Source of the DNA: Streptomyces tsukubensis
Lineage (GTDB): Bacteria; Actinomycetota; Actinomycetes; Streptomycetales; Streptomycetaceae
DNA length: 64,000 nt
Direction: 5' to 3'
Assembly: GCF_009296025.1 (NCBI RefSeq)
Contig: NZ_CP045178.1
Coordinates: 4,836,001-4,900,000, forward strand
Below the pieces are notes generated by a model. It made no database searches. It had not been told where the DNA came from and saw only the letters and a program-made list of their open reading frames with translations. The first letter of the stretch is position 1; every line of letters starts with the position of its first letter. Shown piece after piece: positions 1 to 12,000 of the stretch. The translations under genes were made by a program, and so were the position numbers.

Positions 1-3000
1 GCCCCCTGGCACCAGCGCGGCGCCGGCGCGCCCTTCGTCTACGGCATGCCGCACGGCGACCAGGCGGAGCCGAACCCCGAGCTGCTCGCCGATCTGTTCT
101 ACCGCGACCCGGCTCTGCGCGGGCGGCCGCATAATCACCCCGTCCTCACGACGCACCCGGTCAGGCCCATGCCGCCAGGCTCCACTCCTGTCGGAGGCGG
201 CGTGCTGGGGCTGTTCGCCCGCAGCACGGGCAAGCGGTGGTACGCCTCCACCAGCCCGACCACGATGTGGTACGACAAGGACTCCCGGAGCCACAGGCTC
301 GCGGTGCTCCCCCTTGAGGGACAGACAGAGGCTCTCAGGAACACGCTCAGGGTGTTCACCCCCGACATGGGCGACGGGATGGTCGAGGAGTACCCGATAG
401 GGCTGGCGGCCGCGACCGCCGTGCCGGTGGCCCCGGCTCAGACGGCCCCCGGCGCGTCGACCTCGCAGCGGGTCCAGGAGCTTTCCTCGGACTACGTCGA
501 GGGCGAGGACTCACCGCGGCGGGTGTTCGGCCGTCCGGTCGGCCTCCCGGCGGACAGTGCGCCTGACAACGCGTCCGACAGCGCGCCTGACAGCGCGTTC
601 GACGCCGTGCTTGACGGTGCGCCGGACACCGCGCCCGGCACCTCGTGGGACGGCAGCTCCGACACCGTGCGGGACAGCGGGTCCGACACCGTGCGGGACA
701 GCGGGTCCGACACCGTGCGGGACAGCGGGTCCGACACGGCGTGGGACAGCGGGTCCGACACGGCGTGGGACAGCGGGTCCGACACGGCGTGGGAGGGCAC
801 CTCCGACACCGCGTCGGACATCGCTCAGGACAGTGCCGCGGACGACGCGGCGATGATGGAGTACATCGCGGCCCTGACGAACGCGTCCAGGCCCGACCCC
901 TCCCAGGTGCCGCCTACCGGCCCCCCGCGCGCGCCCGTCGGTCTGCCCACGCGGGAGCGGCAGGACTCCGCACCGGAGTACCACCGGTTCCTCGCCGAGA
1001 TCTACCGGGGAAGGGAGACCCCCGCGGGGGCGCTGGAGGCGCTGCGGCGGCTGGACCGGCTGCGCGCCGAGGTGCCCGCGCTGCGACAGGGCCCCTTCGA
1101 CCCCATCGAACTGGCCAGGCACGTGCTGATGCTGGAGTCCGCCGAGGACGTGTCCCGCGCGGAGATCGAGGAACTGCTGCGGCTCGCGACGGACCCGCGT
1201 ACCCAGGAGGCGCGGGGTCTGGCCGTGCTCTCCGCCGTCCACCTGGTGGACCAGGGAGTACTCGACGACCAGTACCGCCGCAAGGACGCCCAGGGCAACG
1301 CGCGGGGCTGGGACTGGACGGAGAACGGCCTGCCCACGGGGCTCGACCTGAGCACGACGGGGGCGAGGACCGGCACCAACGTGACGGAGGAGCCCAGCGG
1401 GTGGAGTTCCGGCGCGGACCCGTACCTCTTCGCCTCGGCGGGCAGCGACCAGGAAACGATCCGGGTACGGGGTCGGCGCGGTTTCCAACGGCCCGTGCCC
1501 CACGAGGTGTTCGTGGAGATGGTGGCCTTCGACACGGAGCACGGAAAGCTCCCGAAGGACGTCCCCTTCGTGGTGGCGACGGGCCAGGTCGCCAGCTGGA
1601 ACCTGCACCTCCAGGACGGTCTCGCGATCCGCTTCGACCGTGCGGCCTGGGCGCCCAACGGAGAGTTGTCCCTGTCGACGCCGGAGGAGACGGGCCGGCC
1701 GAGGTTCGTACTGGAGGGCAGGGAAGGGAAGGTCCTGTCCCGCTGGCTGGTGCGGGACCCGGCGACGGCGCGCGCCGCCAGGCCGGAGAACGGGCAGGTC
1801 GACTGGGACCGCAGGGAGATCGCATACCCGCTCGTCGACCGGGACCACCGCGTGTTCGGCTTCATCTCGATGAACCTCGCGGAGGGGACCAACTGGCTCC
1901 GTTCGCACATCTCGCGCCGGATCCGCGAGTCCAGGACGACGATCGTCACGACCCCCGGGCGGACGCGTTACTGGAGCCAGGAGGCGCCCTGGGTGAAGGA
2001 GAAGCTGCCGGCTCCGCTCGTCGCCAACACGCACGGCCTGGTGGGGATCGGGGTCTGGGCCACCCGGCACGGTGTGGAGCAGGTCGAGATCAAGGAGCAC
2101 GCGCGCAGGATCGCGTATCAGGTGGCGTTGGCGGGGCTGCCGCTGGACCACCCTCTCGTACTGCAGGACTGCTTCCGGGGGATGTTCGCCCCGAAGGGGG
2201 TGGCGGGGGACCCGCCCACCACCCTCTACGGATGGCCGGCCGGTACCGACCCGCTCACGGATGTGTCCGGGGCCCAGGAGGTGGCGAACCAGACAGGGCG
2301 GGTGGTGTACGCCAGCGTCTTCACCAACGCCAGCGACATGAGGCAGCTCGGATCAGGTCTGCCGTATTACGTGCTCAAGACGGACCTGCGTGGCGGCACC
2401 ACGCAGTGGGTGGCCTTCCACCCCGAGCCGAAGGGCGCCGCGCTCGACCAGGTGGCGCGGTGGGCGCGGCTGCACGACGACGCGGGACCCGCGTCCGAGG
2501 AGGTGCGGGAGCGGGCGCTGCGTCTGGTGCGGGCCCTGCGGCTGGTCTTCGGGCCCGCTGCGGACAAGCGGCCGGACTACCAGGAGCTGCTGGGCGGTAT
2601 CGGGGCGCTGGAGAAGCGACGGGAGGCCGATCCGGCCCTCAACCGGCCCGGCGCCCTGCGGTTCACCATGGAGCTCTTCGACTCCCTGGCACGTCAGCAC
2701 GCCGGGACCGCGCAGGGCGCGCCGGTCACCGCCGACGCCCATCTGGGTCTCCTGCGGGAGGCCGCGGGGCAATGGGAGGCGGGGCAGCGGGGGCCGCTGA
2801 CCACGTGGCTGCCGCTGCCGTCGGTCACCAAGGCGCTGGACGCGTTCGAGAAGATGCCGGACCCCGCGAAGGTGATCAGGGACATCCTGGGGCCCGACCC
2901 GGAAACCGGTGCCGACGCGGACGCGGACTCCGACTCCGACGACTACTCCGATTCCGACGAGGACTCCGAAGCGGAGGGCGGATTCGAGGAACCGCCCAGC

Positions 3001-6000
3001 GAGGCGCGGTGGTCACGGACGCTCTGGGCGCAGGTCCAGACCGAACAACTCCTGGTCAAGTGGGGGATGTTCGCGGCCGATCCCCAGCTGCGCGCTCACA
3101 ACAGGGCGATGTTCGCGCAGCGACTGCTCGGCCTGTCCGCCCCCGACGTCAAGGGCTTCGGCGATGCCGTCGCCGGCGTGCGCCGAGCACTGGCCGCAGG
3201 CCGGGACCCCGGCAGCTTCCACGAGCTGGCCTCCCACCGCCTTGAGCGGGCGGGCGCGCTCTCCCGCGACACACTGCGGAAGGACAGGGCAGGACAGGAG
3301 TGGGGCAGGCTCCTCAACTTCCAGGACTTCAGGCCGGGCGGCTTCGACCCGAGCAAGGTCACCCTGTTGCGCCGGAAGCCCGACGGGCGCGGGTTCGAGA
3401 AGTTCGACACCGAGGCCGCCCCTTGGCACACGAAGAGCGGCCCGGCCCCCTTCGTGTACGGCGGGCGCAGCAACGGCACGCCCTACGCGCAACTCGCCGA
3501 CCTGGCCTACCGTGACCCCGAGTTGCGCAAGAGGGACTACCGGGCGCCGGTGATCACGACGCTCGCCGCCGCCATGCCGCCGGGCTCGCGGTCCCTGCAC
3601 GGCACCCCGATCGGTGAGTTCGCCCGCAGCACGGGCAAGACGTGGTGGGGCTCCACGGACCAGGTCGGGCTCTGGTACGACGAGACGACCAAGACCTTCA
3701 GCCTCGCGGTGTACCCGGCGGCGGGAGCGGCGGAAGCCGCACGGAACACCTGGCACAAGGTCACGGCCGCCGAGGGCGACCCGCCGCAGGCGGCCCCCTC
3801 GTCCACCTCGGCCCCGTCCCGGGCCGATGCGGCCAGCATCGACCGGATTTCGCAGATGACGAACGCAGCGCCGGGTGGGACCGCACTCGATTCCGACAAG
3901 GATTCCGACCGGGATTCCGTGATCGGCTCGGTGTGGAGCGAGTCCGACACCGAGACCGAGCGCGGCTCCGTGTGGAGCGGGTCCGACACCGATTCCGACA
4001 CCGATTCCGACACCGGTACCGAGTTCGACTCCGAGTGGAGCGGGCCCGCGTCAGGTTCCGACAGCGACAGCGACAGCGACACCGACACCGGACTCGACTC
4101 GGTGCGGAACGAGTCCGCGCCCGATCCCGTACCGGATCCCACGCCCGATCCCGTGCCGGATCCCGCGCTCGACTCCGCGTGGAGCGCGCACGCGCGAGCG
4201 CTCGCCGTCCTCAGGGACGCCGTCACCGAAGCGGTGACGGCGGCGCGGGGTGACGACGAGCGTGTGACCGTCGTCGCCTGGAACGGTGTGGCGCGGGAAA
4301 GGACGGAACTGGAGGAGGCCGAGGCACGGCTGCTCGGCCTGGGTGTCGCCCCGGCCGATCTGACCGCGTCCCGCCTGCCGGGCGACGAGGAGACCGGCGA
4401 CACGGCCCCCGGCCCCGTGGTGCCCAGGGACGAGGCCCACCGCGAGTGGCTGTCCCGTGAGGTGCGGGAGGACGACCTGCCGGGCGGCCTGCTCGCGGGC
4501 CTGCCCCCCACGGCGGCCGACGAGACCGTCGAGCTGACCGACGTGAAGACGGCGGGCGTCGCACTCTCCAGCAGCCAGAAGGCCGAACTGGTGCTGCTCG
4601 GCGACAAGCGGCTGCTCCTCAGCGGCTTCGAGCGGCAGGACCAGGCGCGGTTGCGGATGCTGCGGCCCGGCGCCTGGCCGCAGTCGCTGAACGCGGCGGC
4701 GGCCAACGTGGCCGGGCGGCTGTGGGCCTCGGCGAAGCAGGAGTTCGCCGACGCGGAGTCGGCGGTCGCCTCTCGCGACGACGCGACCGACGCACCGCGT
4801 GCGACCGATGCGACCGACCGCGACAGCGCCATGGAGACGGACGTCGAGCGCGCGTGGGCCGCCGCCGTCGCCTTGGTGCTGCCGCTGGAACCGCACGACG
4901 TCACCGCCGACTCCCGCTACGCCGGTTCCGACTTCCGGGCCGCCGTCCGGCAGGTCGCGAGCCACCTGCTCACCCAGGACGGCCCCGATGTGACGCGGGC
5001 GGCCTCGCTGGCCGACACGCTGCGGCTCGGCCTGGGCTTGCGGGAGCGGTGGACCGGGGCGGTCGAGTCCGGTCCCGCCGCGGCGCCCCGCACGGTGGCG
5101 ACCACGGCCGAGGGGCCGGTGTGGGCCGCGCCGGTCACCGCTGCGACGGCGAACGCGCGGCGCCCGGTGACCTTCGCGTCGACGCCCACGTCGTCCAGCC
5201 CGGTGACCTCCGCGCCCGCGCCCGCGCCGGTCACTTCGCTGATGACATCCGCCGGGCCGGTACTGGCCACGCCCGTCACCGCGGCGAACGCGGGTGCCAC
5301 GGCGTCCGCCGTGCCCGCTCCCTTCACCTTCGTGCCGTTCTCGGCCAGGTCCTCCAGCGTGTCGCGGAAGGACCGGACGGAGATCGAGCGGCTCGCCCTT
5401 CAGGTGGCGGTCGGATCCATCGCCCGCGAGCGGCCCGACCAGGTCGAGATCATCGGCTACAGCAAGGCTTCGAGCGGCTTGACGGGCCGGTCGGCCACGG
5501 AGGAGAGCGGTAAGCGGGCGGCATCGGTGGCCGCCGTCTTCACCGCGGCGCTCGACCGTGAGCTGGCCGCGCGCCAGCTGAGCCTGACCGCCGATCAGCC
5601 CCGGCTGCGCGCGGCGGACTTCGTGACCGTCAGGAGCGGAGGCTCCGCGCTCGTGGCCGCCCCGCAGGGGCTGACGGACCGGGAGGACCGGGGGCAGACG
5701 CTCATCCGGGTGACCACCGTCACAGCCGAGGACGCGCTGAACAAGCTGGCCAAGCTCGACAAGTCCGACCCGCGGATGGTCGGCAAACCGGCGTCCACCA
5801 TGGACGATCAGGCCCGCCGCGTGCTGAACCTGGCTCCTGACGCGACCGTGGACGGCCCGCTGCTGCTGGCCATGGTCGCCGTCTTCGGCGCGGCGGAGGC
5901 GGCCGGGCAGGCCAGGACCATGGGAGAGGTGGGCGCCTACTACCTGCGGCAGCCGGGCGTGGTCGAGCACCTGGGGGTGATCGCCCCGAACCGCAAGCGC

Positions 6001-9000
6001 CACTTCACCGGCCGTACCGGCCTGCGCGTGCCCGGTCTGCACTGGGGCCGCCCGACCGAGGGCACCGGCGCCCTGAGGCACAACGAGTCGGCGGACAAGG
6101 ACCGGGTGCGGCTCGACGCCGCTTCGTTCGAGGTGCAGAAGGTGACGTCGTACGGGATGCGCGACGGCGACCCGATCGTCACCGACGCCGTGCCCTGGAC
6201 GGGGAGGCGTGCCTACTTCCTGGTCGCCGACGGGCGGCGCGGCGTGGTGAAGACGCGGGCGCAGGACGGGTCGGTGCGGGAGCTGAGCATCGAGGAGACC
6301 GTCGAGGTGGTGGCGGCGGACGTGGCACGGGAAGGCCTGGACAAGCAGATCCCGATCGCCGTCTTCGTCCCGTTCGCGACCGCCTACGACCTGCGGCTCC
6401 TGCGGATGCTCGCGCACCGCACCGGCCACCGGGTGTGGGCGCACTCCGGCACCATGGACTTCTCCTACGACAGTGGCCGGCCCCGGCAGATCAGGCAGGA
6501 CGGGGCCCACTCGGGCGGGTGGCTCCACGCCGAGCCCGACGTGACTCCTGACCCCGATGACGAGCCGCTGGCGGAGGACTGGTACTGGGAGCAGGAGCTC
6601 CGGTTCTTCGCCAGCGAGAAGACGAAGCGTGTGATCGCCGCCCTGTCGTTCTCGCCGCACGACTACGAGACGCGGCAGCAGTTCGCCCCGCTCCTCGATC
6701 AGCAGACGACGTATCTGCACTTCAATCCCGCGACCGACACCGTCCTCGCCGAGGAGCCGCTGCCCACCCCGCCCGGTTTCACGGAGGCAGAGGCGGACCA
6801 CTTGTCGGGGCACGGCAGCCGGGGCAGTCTGTCGCGGGCCCTGTGGAACGGCGACACCACCACGCTCGGTGAGGGACGGACAGAGCAGGCCGCCGCCCGC
6901 ATCGCGCGGCTCTTCCGGGGCGGCTGGCTCAGTCTGGGAGCGTGCTGGGGAGGTACCGCTCCCGGCCCCCACGGCCGCAACGGGGCGGGGCAGGCGGAGC
7001 CCGCGCCGTTCGTCTCCGACCCGATCAGGCAGATATCGGCGGGACAGCGGGTGGCCAACGGGATGCGCCGCTATGTTCGCGCGGCCGAGCGCCTGCACGC
7101 CAATATCCCGTTCGTCGACCAGATCAAGCACGGCCTCTACACGGACGCCCAGGGCCGGCGTACCCGTTGGGTGATCCTCCGTCCGGAACCGGGGTGGGAC
7201 GAGCGGGGCAGGATGGCGCGGGCCATCGGTATGTACCGCGAGGGCGAGGAGGAACCGCTCGGCACTCGGGAGCGGGTGCTGTACCTGGTCAGGGCGTTGA
7301 AGCTGACCTTCGGCCGGGACGTGGAGGACGCTCCCGACTTCCTCGACCTGCTGCGGGGTGCCGTCGCGCTGGAGGACATGTGGCATGGCGACATCGACCT
7401 GAACGCGGTGGGCGGTTTCACGCTGGACGCCTTCCAGCGGGCGGTCGCCGCGCACCCGGAAGGCCGGCGGGGAGTGGACCAGGCCGGCTACCGCGCGGTG
7501 CTGGCCGCCGCCGTCCGGGCGGCGCCTCGCACGGCGCTGAGCACGTTCGTGACGCTGCCGACGGTGATGGAGAGCGTGACGTGGCTGGACGCGCAGAGGT
7601 CGTACGACGACGCGGTCAAGAAGGTACTGGCGACGGACGTGGTCCGTTCGCTGGATGTGTCCCGGCTGTTCTGGGCGCGGGTGAAGACGCAGGACCTGCT
7701 GGGTGGCTTCAGCGCGGACGAGCGGGCGGCCTTCACCCGTGAGGTGCTGCACCTGACCCCGTCGGAGGCCGTGGACGAGCGGCGGGAGGAGGAACTCGTC
7801 CAGCTGCTCACCCGGGGGTTCGCCGAGGGGCGGGACGTCCCGAACCGTGAGGTGGCCGGCGCCTTCCACCTCGAAGTCGCCGGGATGCTGGGCGACGAGA
7901 GCACCATGCGCTCCACGCTGTACGGCCCCGCCACGTTGGGGGAGGGCAGGGACTACACCGGGGCTGTCCCGCCGGCGATGGACCTGGGGGAGATCCAGAC
8001 CCCCGACGGCAAGAAGCCCGCCCCCTGGGTGGGCAAGGACAGGTACGGCAGTGACAGGCCGGTGCCGTACCTGGTGCGGGCCACCCTGGACCCGGCCGAC
8101 CCGCGGTACCTCCGCCTCGTCCTCAAGGACAAGGTGCTGCGGGTCACGCACGGCGAGTTCGTCGAAATGCTGGCCGAGGACCACGTCCTGCTCGGGAAGG
8201 ACCTGGTCACCGATGTCGTGCTCGACATCTCGGGGCTGGACCCGTCGGCCTCCGACCTGGCGCGGCGCCTCGCCCAGCGCCTCGGCAGGCACGTGTGGTC
8301 GACCCCCTCGCGGACGGAACTGTCGCCGACCGGCAGGAACAAGAGGTCCCTGCTCAGCACGGGAGCCTCGACGCCCCCTGCGGGCACCACCGCGTCCGGG
8401 GCATGGAACGAGAGCGCCCCCGTCGACCTGGCCGAACCTGTGGAGGCGCCGCGCCCCGTCCCCGACCCGGTGCCGGAACACGCGCCGCTGCCGGGCGAAC
8501 CGGCCACCTCCCCGCAGCCGGCCGCAGTGGCGGGGACGACCGTCAACGTCGGGAGGGAAGCCGCTGTGGCGCCCCTGCCGGACGTAGCGGTCTCCCCCGT
8601 ACCTGACGCTGCCCCGCGGCCCGCGGTCTCCCCCGTACCTGACGCGGCCCCGAGGCCCGCGGTCTCGTCCGTGCCTGACGCGGCCCCGCGGCCCGCGGTC
8701 TCCCCCGTACCTGACGCTGCCCCGCGGCCCGCGGTCTCCCCCGTACCTGACGCGGCCCCGCGGCCCGCGGCCTCGTCCGTGCCTGACGCGGCCCCGCGGC
8801 CCGCGGTCTCCCCCGTACCTGACGCTGCCCCGCGGCCCGCGGTCTCCCCCGTGCCTGACGCGGCCCCGAGGCCCGTGGTCTCGTCCGTGCCTGACGCGGC
8901 CCCGAGGCCCGCGGTCTCCTCCGTACCGGCCACCGCCCCGCAGCGGGCGGCCACCCCCGTACCCGCCGCCCTACGGCAGCGTGCGGTGACCCGTGCGACA

Positions 9001-12000
9001 TCCGGCCAGCCCATGCCTGGGCTCACCTACACCGGCGCCCCCGCGCGGCCCGCCTCCCACCCGGTGCACGCCTCCCCGCAGCGGGCGCTGCCGAGGGCCA
9101 CGCTCGTGCCGTTCGCCCAGGGGGCGACGACGCCCTCGGAGGACGACGACGACCTCAGGGACGTCGAGCGGCTGATGGTCAGGGTGGCCCTGGCCGGGAT
9201 ACGCAACCGAGGTCTGGGGGTGGCCCTGCCCGGCATCCTCTTCACCGGATACGGGGCCGACGCCTCGCCGGAGGGAGAGGAGACCCGCAAGGAGGCAGGG
9301 GCCCGACTCGGCGCCGAGCGCGCGGAGGCGGAACGCGAGGAGTTCATGGAGCGCCTCGACGAGGAACTGGACGCCAGGCAGCAGTTCCTGCCTCCGGAGG
9401 AGCGGCTGAGGGCCGCCGACTTCAGGACGCGCGCCCGCGGCCTCGACCGGGTACCCAGGGACGCGCCGGCGCGCGTCGCACTGACGGGCGTGGCCTCCTC
9501 CGCCGACATCGGCCGGCAGGCGACGATCGAGTTCGCGTACGCCCCCGACGCGGCCGGGGTGGAACACCTCGACGTGCTGCGGCGGCTCGACCGGCGGCTG
9601 GACGGCCGACCGCTGGACCTGGACGTCCTGGCGCGGCGGATACTGCACCTGGGCGAGGACGCGGCGGTCGGCGCACCGGAGCGCGCGGCGCTGTTCGAGC
9701 TGATCACGGAGGCCAGGCGCGCACAGCGGGCGACGAGCATGGCGACCCTGGGCGCCTTCCACGCGGAGCGGGCGGGCGTCCTGAGGCCCGACAGGAAACG
9801 CCACTTCACCACCGGCGACGGCAGGACCAGGCTCCCGGGCCTGAACTGGAGCGGCACGCCGGCCGTCAAGCTCGACACCGGGCGTATGCGCACCCGCCGC
9901 TTCAAGAACGGAAGGCTCCGGAGGGAGCTGGTGGGCAGCGTCCCGTGGCCGACCTCCACGCGGCCCTACGTCGTGGCGGCCGACATGCGCGACGGCAGGA
10001 TCGCCGTGCGGATCGATGACGAGTCCGAACTGCTGCTGGAGTTCGAGGAGTTCGTTGAGCTGGTGGCGGCCGACGTGGACAGTCTGGGGCTGCCGGAGGA
10101 CACCCCGTTGGTGCTGGCCGTGCCGTTCGCGGGCGACGGGCTGCTGAAGTGGCCGCGGCGGTTGGCCGACCTGACCGGGATGACGGTGTGGGCACACACG
10201 GCTGAGGGGTTGCTGACGGAGGAGAACGGCACCGCCACCGTCGGAATGGTGCACCGGTCGGGGAAGAGGCAGGGCGCCTGGCTGCCCAGCCCTCCGGGGC
10301 TCGGCGCCGACCCGAGGGACGGGGACCCACAGGCCAACTTCCGCGCTGTGAGCACCCAGGCGATCGTCAGCGCCCTGACGGGCAAGCAGATCGGGCGCAG
10401 TTCCCACAACGACGAGGACCTGGCCGACAAGGGCTTCGAGGCCGCGGGCCGCAGACTCGACACGATCACCACGTTCGTGCACTACAACCCCGTCACCGAC
10501 ACCTACACGGCCGAGTTCCCCCTGCCTGCTCCCGGGCCGATGACGGAGGCGTACTACGAGGACACGCACGGCAGCCCGACCGGAATGACACTGGTGGAGT
10601 GGGACGGCACCAAGAAGACGCTGGCCACGCCCCGTGCCATGTGGCACTGGTTCAGGCGCAAGAGTCTGACGGCGAGGAACCGGATCTGGATCGACCTGAT
10701 GGGCTGCGGTACGGCCCAGTACGAGGACATGTCCGTACCGGCCGTGGCCGACTCCGAGACGGACGACGGTACGTTCGTCGCCGACCCGCTCGACCGGCCG
10801 CCCTTCGGGCAGCGCGTCGCCAACGCGGCCGGCCGGCCGGTACGCAGCGCCAGCACCTCCGACGACGTCAGGGAGGTGAACGGCCGGTGGGTCCGGGTCC
10901 TGTTCACGGACGCCTGGGGTCGCAAGGGGCGGTGGGTCATCTTCCTGCCCGAGCCGAAGGAAGCCGGGCTGGACAAGCTGGCGGCCCTGGCCGGATGGCC
11001 GGTGGGCCAGGACGGGCGGGGGAAGGAGTCGCGGCAGCGCGCCCTGCGCGCGGTGCGGGCGCTGCGGCTGGTCTTCGGCTGGGACGTGGAGCGGTCCGCC
11101 GACTACGAGGACCTGTTCCTGGGGATCGCCGCACTCGACGACATGTGGCTGGCCGACGGTCGGTTCAAGGATCTCGGCCTGCTCACGATGGACCTGTTGC
11201 GCCGGGTGGTGGCAGCCCACCCGGAGGGCGGCCAGGACGCCGGTCAGGCCGCCTACCGTGCGGTGCTCGCCGGAGCGAGGGCCGCCGCCCCCGGTACGCC
11301 GTTGCGCAACTTCGTCCGGCTCCCGGACGCGGTGGACCGGGCCGCCGAGTGGGCCGAGGACGAGGACACCGACCTGTGGGAGGAGGCGGCCGACGCTCTG
11401 CGCATGGACGCGGACGACGCCGATGTCCCTGAGCGTTCGCGGATGTTCTGGGCGCGGGTCAAGGCGGAGGAGACGCTGGAGTCACAGGACGCCGACGCGC
11501 TCCTCCCGAGGGTGCTCGACATCGACCAGGACGTCGACCCGAACGACGCGCTGCGCGAGGAACTGCTCTCCGCCTTCACCACCGCGTACGCGGCGGGCTG
11601 GGACGCCTCCAACCCGGACGTGGTCGCCGCACACCGGCTGGAGCGGGAGGGCGCTCTGGAGGACAGCAACCTGCTCGACGTGGTCAACACCCAGGAAACG
11701 CTCCAGAGGGTGCTGAACAACGCGCAGGACTCCGGGAGCGATTCGGGGAGCGAGGACGGGAAGCTGTCCGACGGTATGGGGCGGGACTTCGGACCCGGCC
11801 AGGGAGTCTCCCAGATCGACCTCACGCAGATCCGCACACCGGCGGGGCTGGAGACACCGGGCTGGGTCGGCACGCGCACCGACGGACAGCCGTATGTATG
11901 CCCCTACCTGGTGCGGGCGGCCCTCGACCCGATGGACCGGGACATCGTCGTGGTGTACGTGGCCGGGGTGGAGCAGCGGGTGACGCTCGATGTCTTCGCC

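Noticed and set aside
645..3245. Plus-strand frame of 866 codons overlapping the giant gene
   Set aside because: Arg/Gly-rich shadow translation of the repeat and module 1; no recognisable motif.
3885..4110. Asp-rich repeats as RTX-type calcium-binding nonapeptides
   Set aside because: They are plain Asp-Ser/Thr runs without the GGxGxDxUx pattern, and no type I secretion genes are near.
4051..8481. Minus-strand open frame of 1,476 codons inside the giant gene
   Set aside because: Long antisense frames are expected at this GC content. It shows no domain, and the opposite strand has repeated, conserved module motifs.
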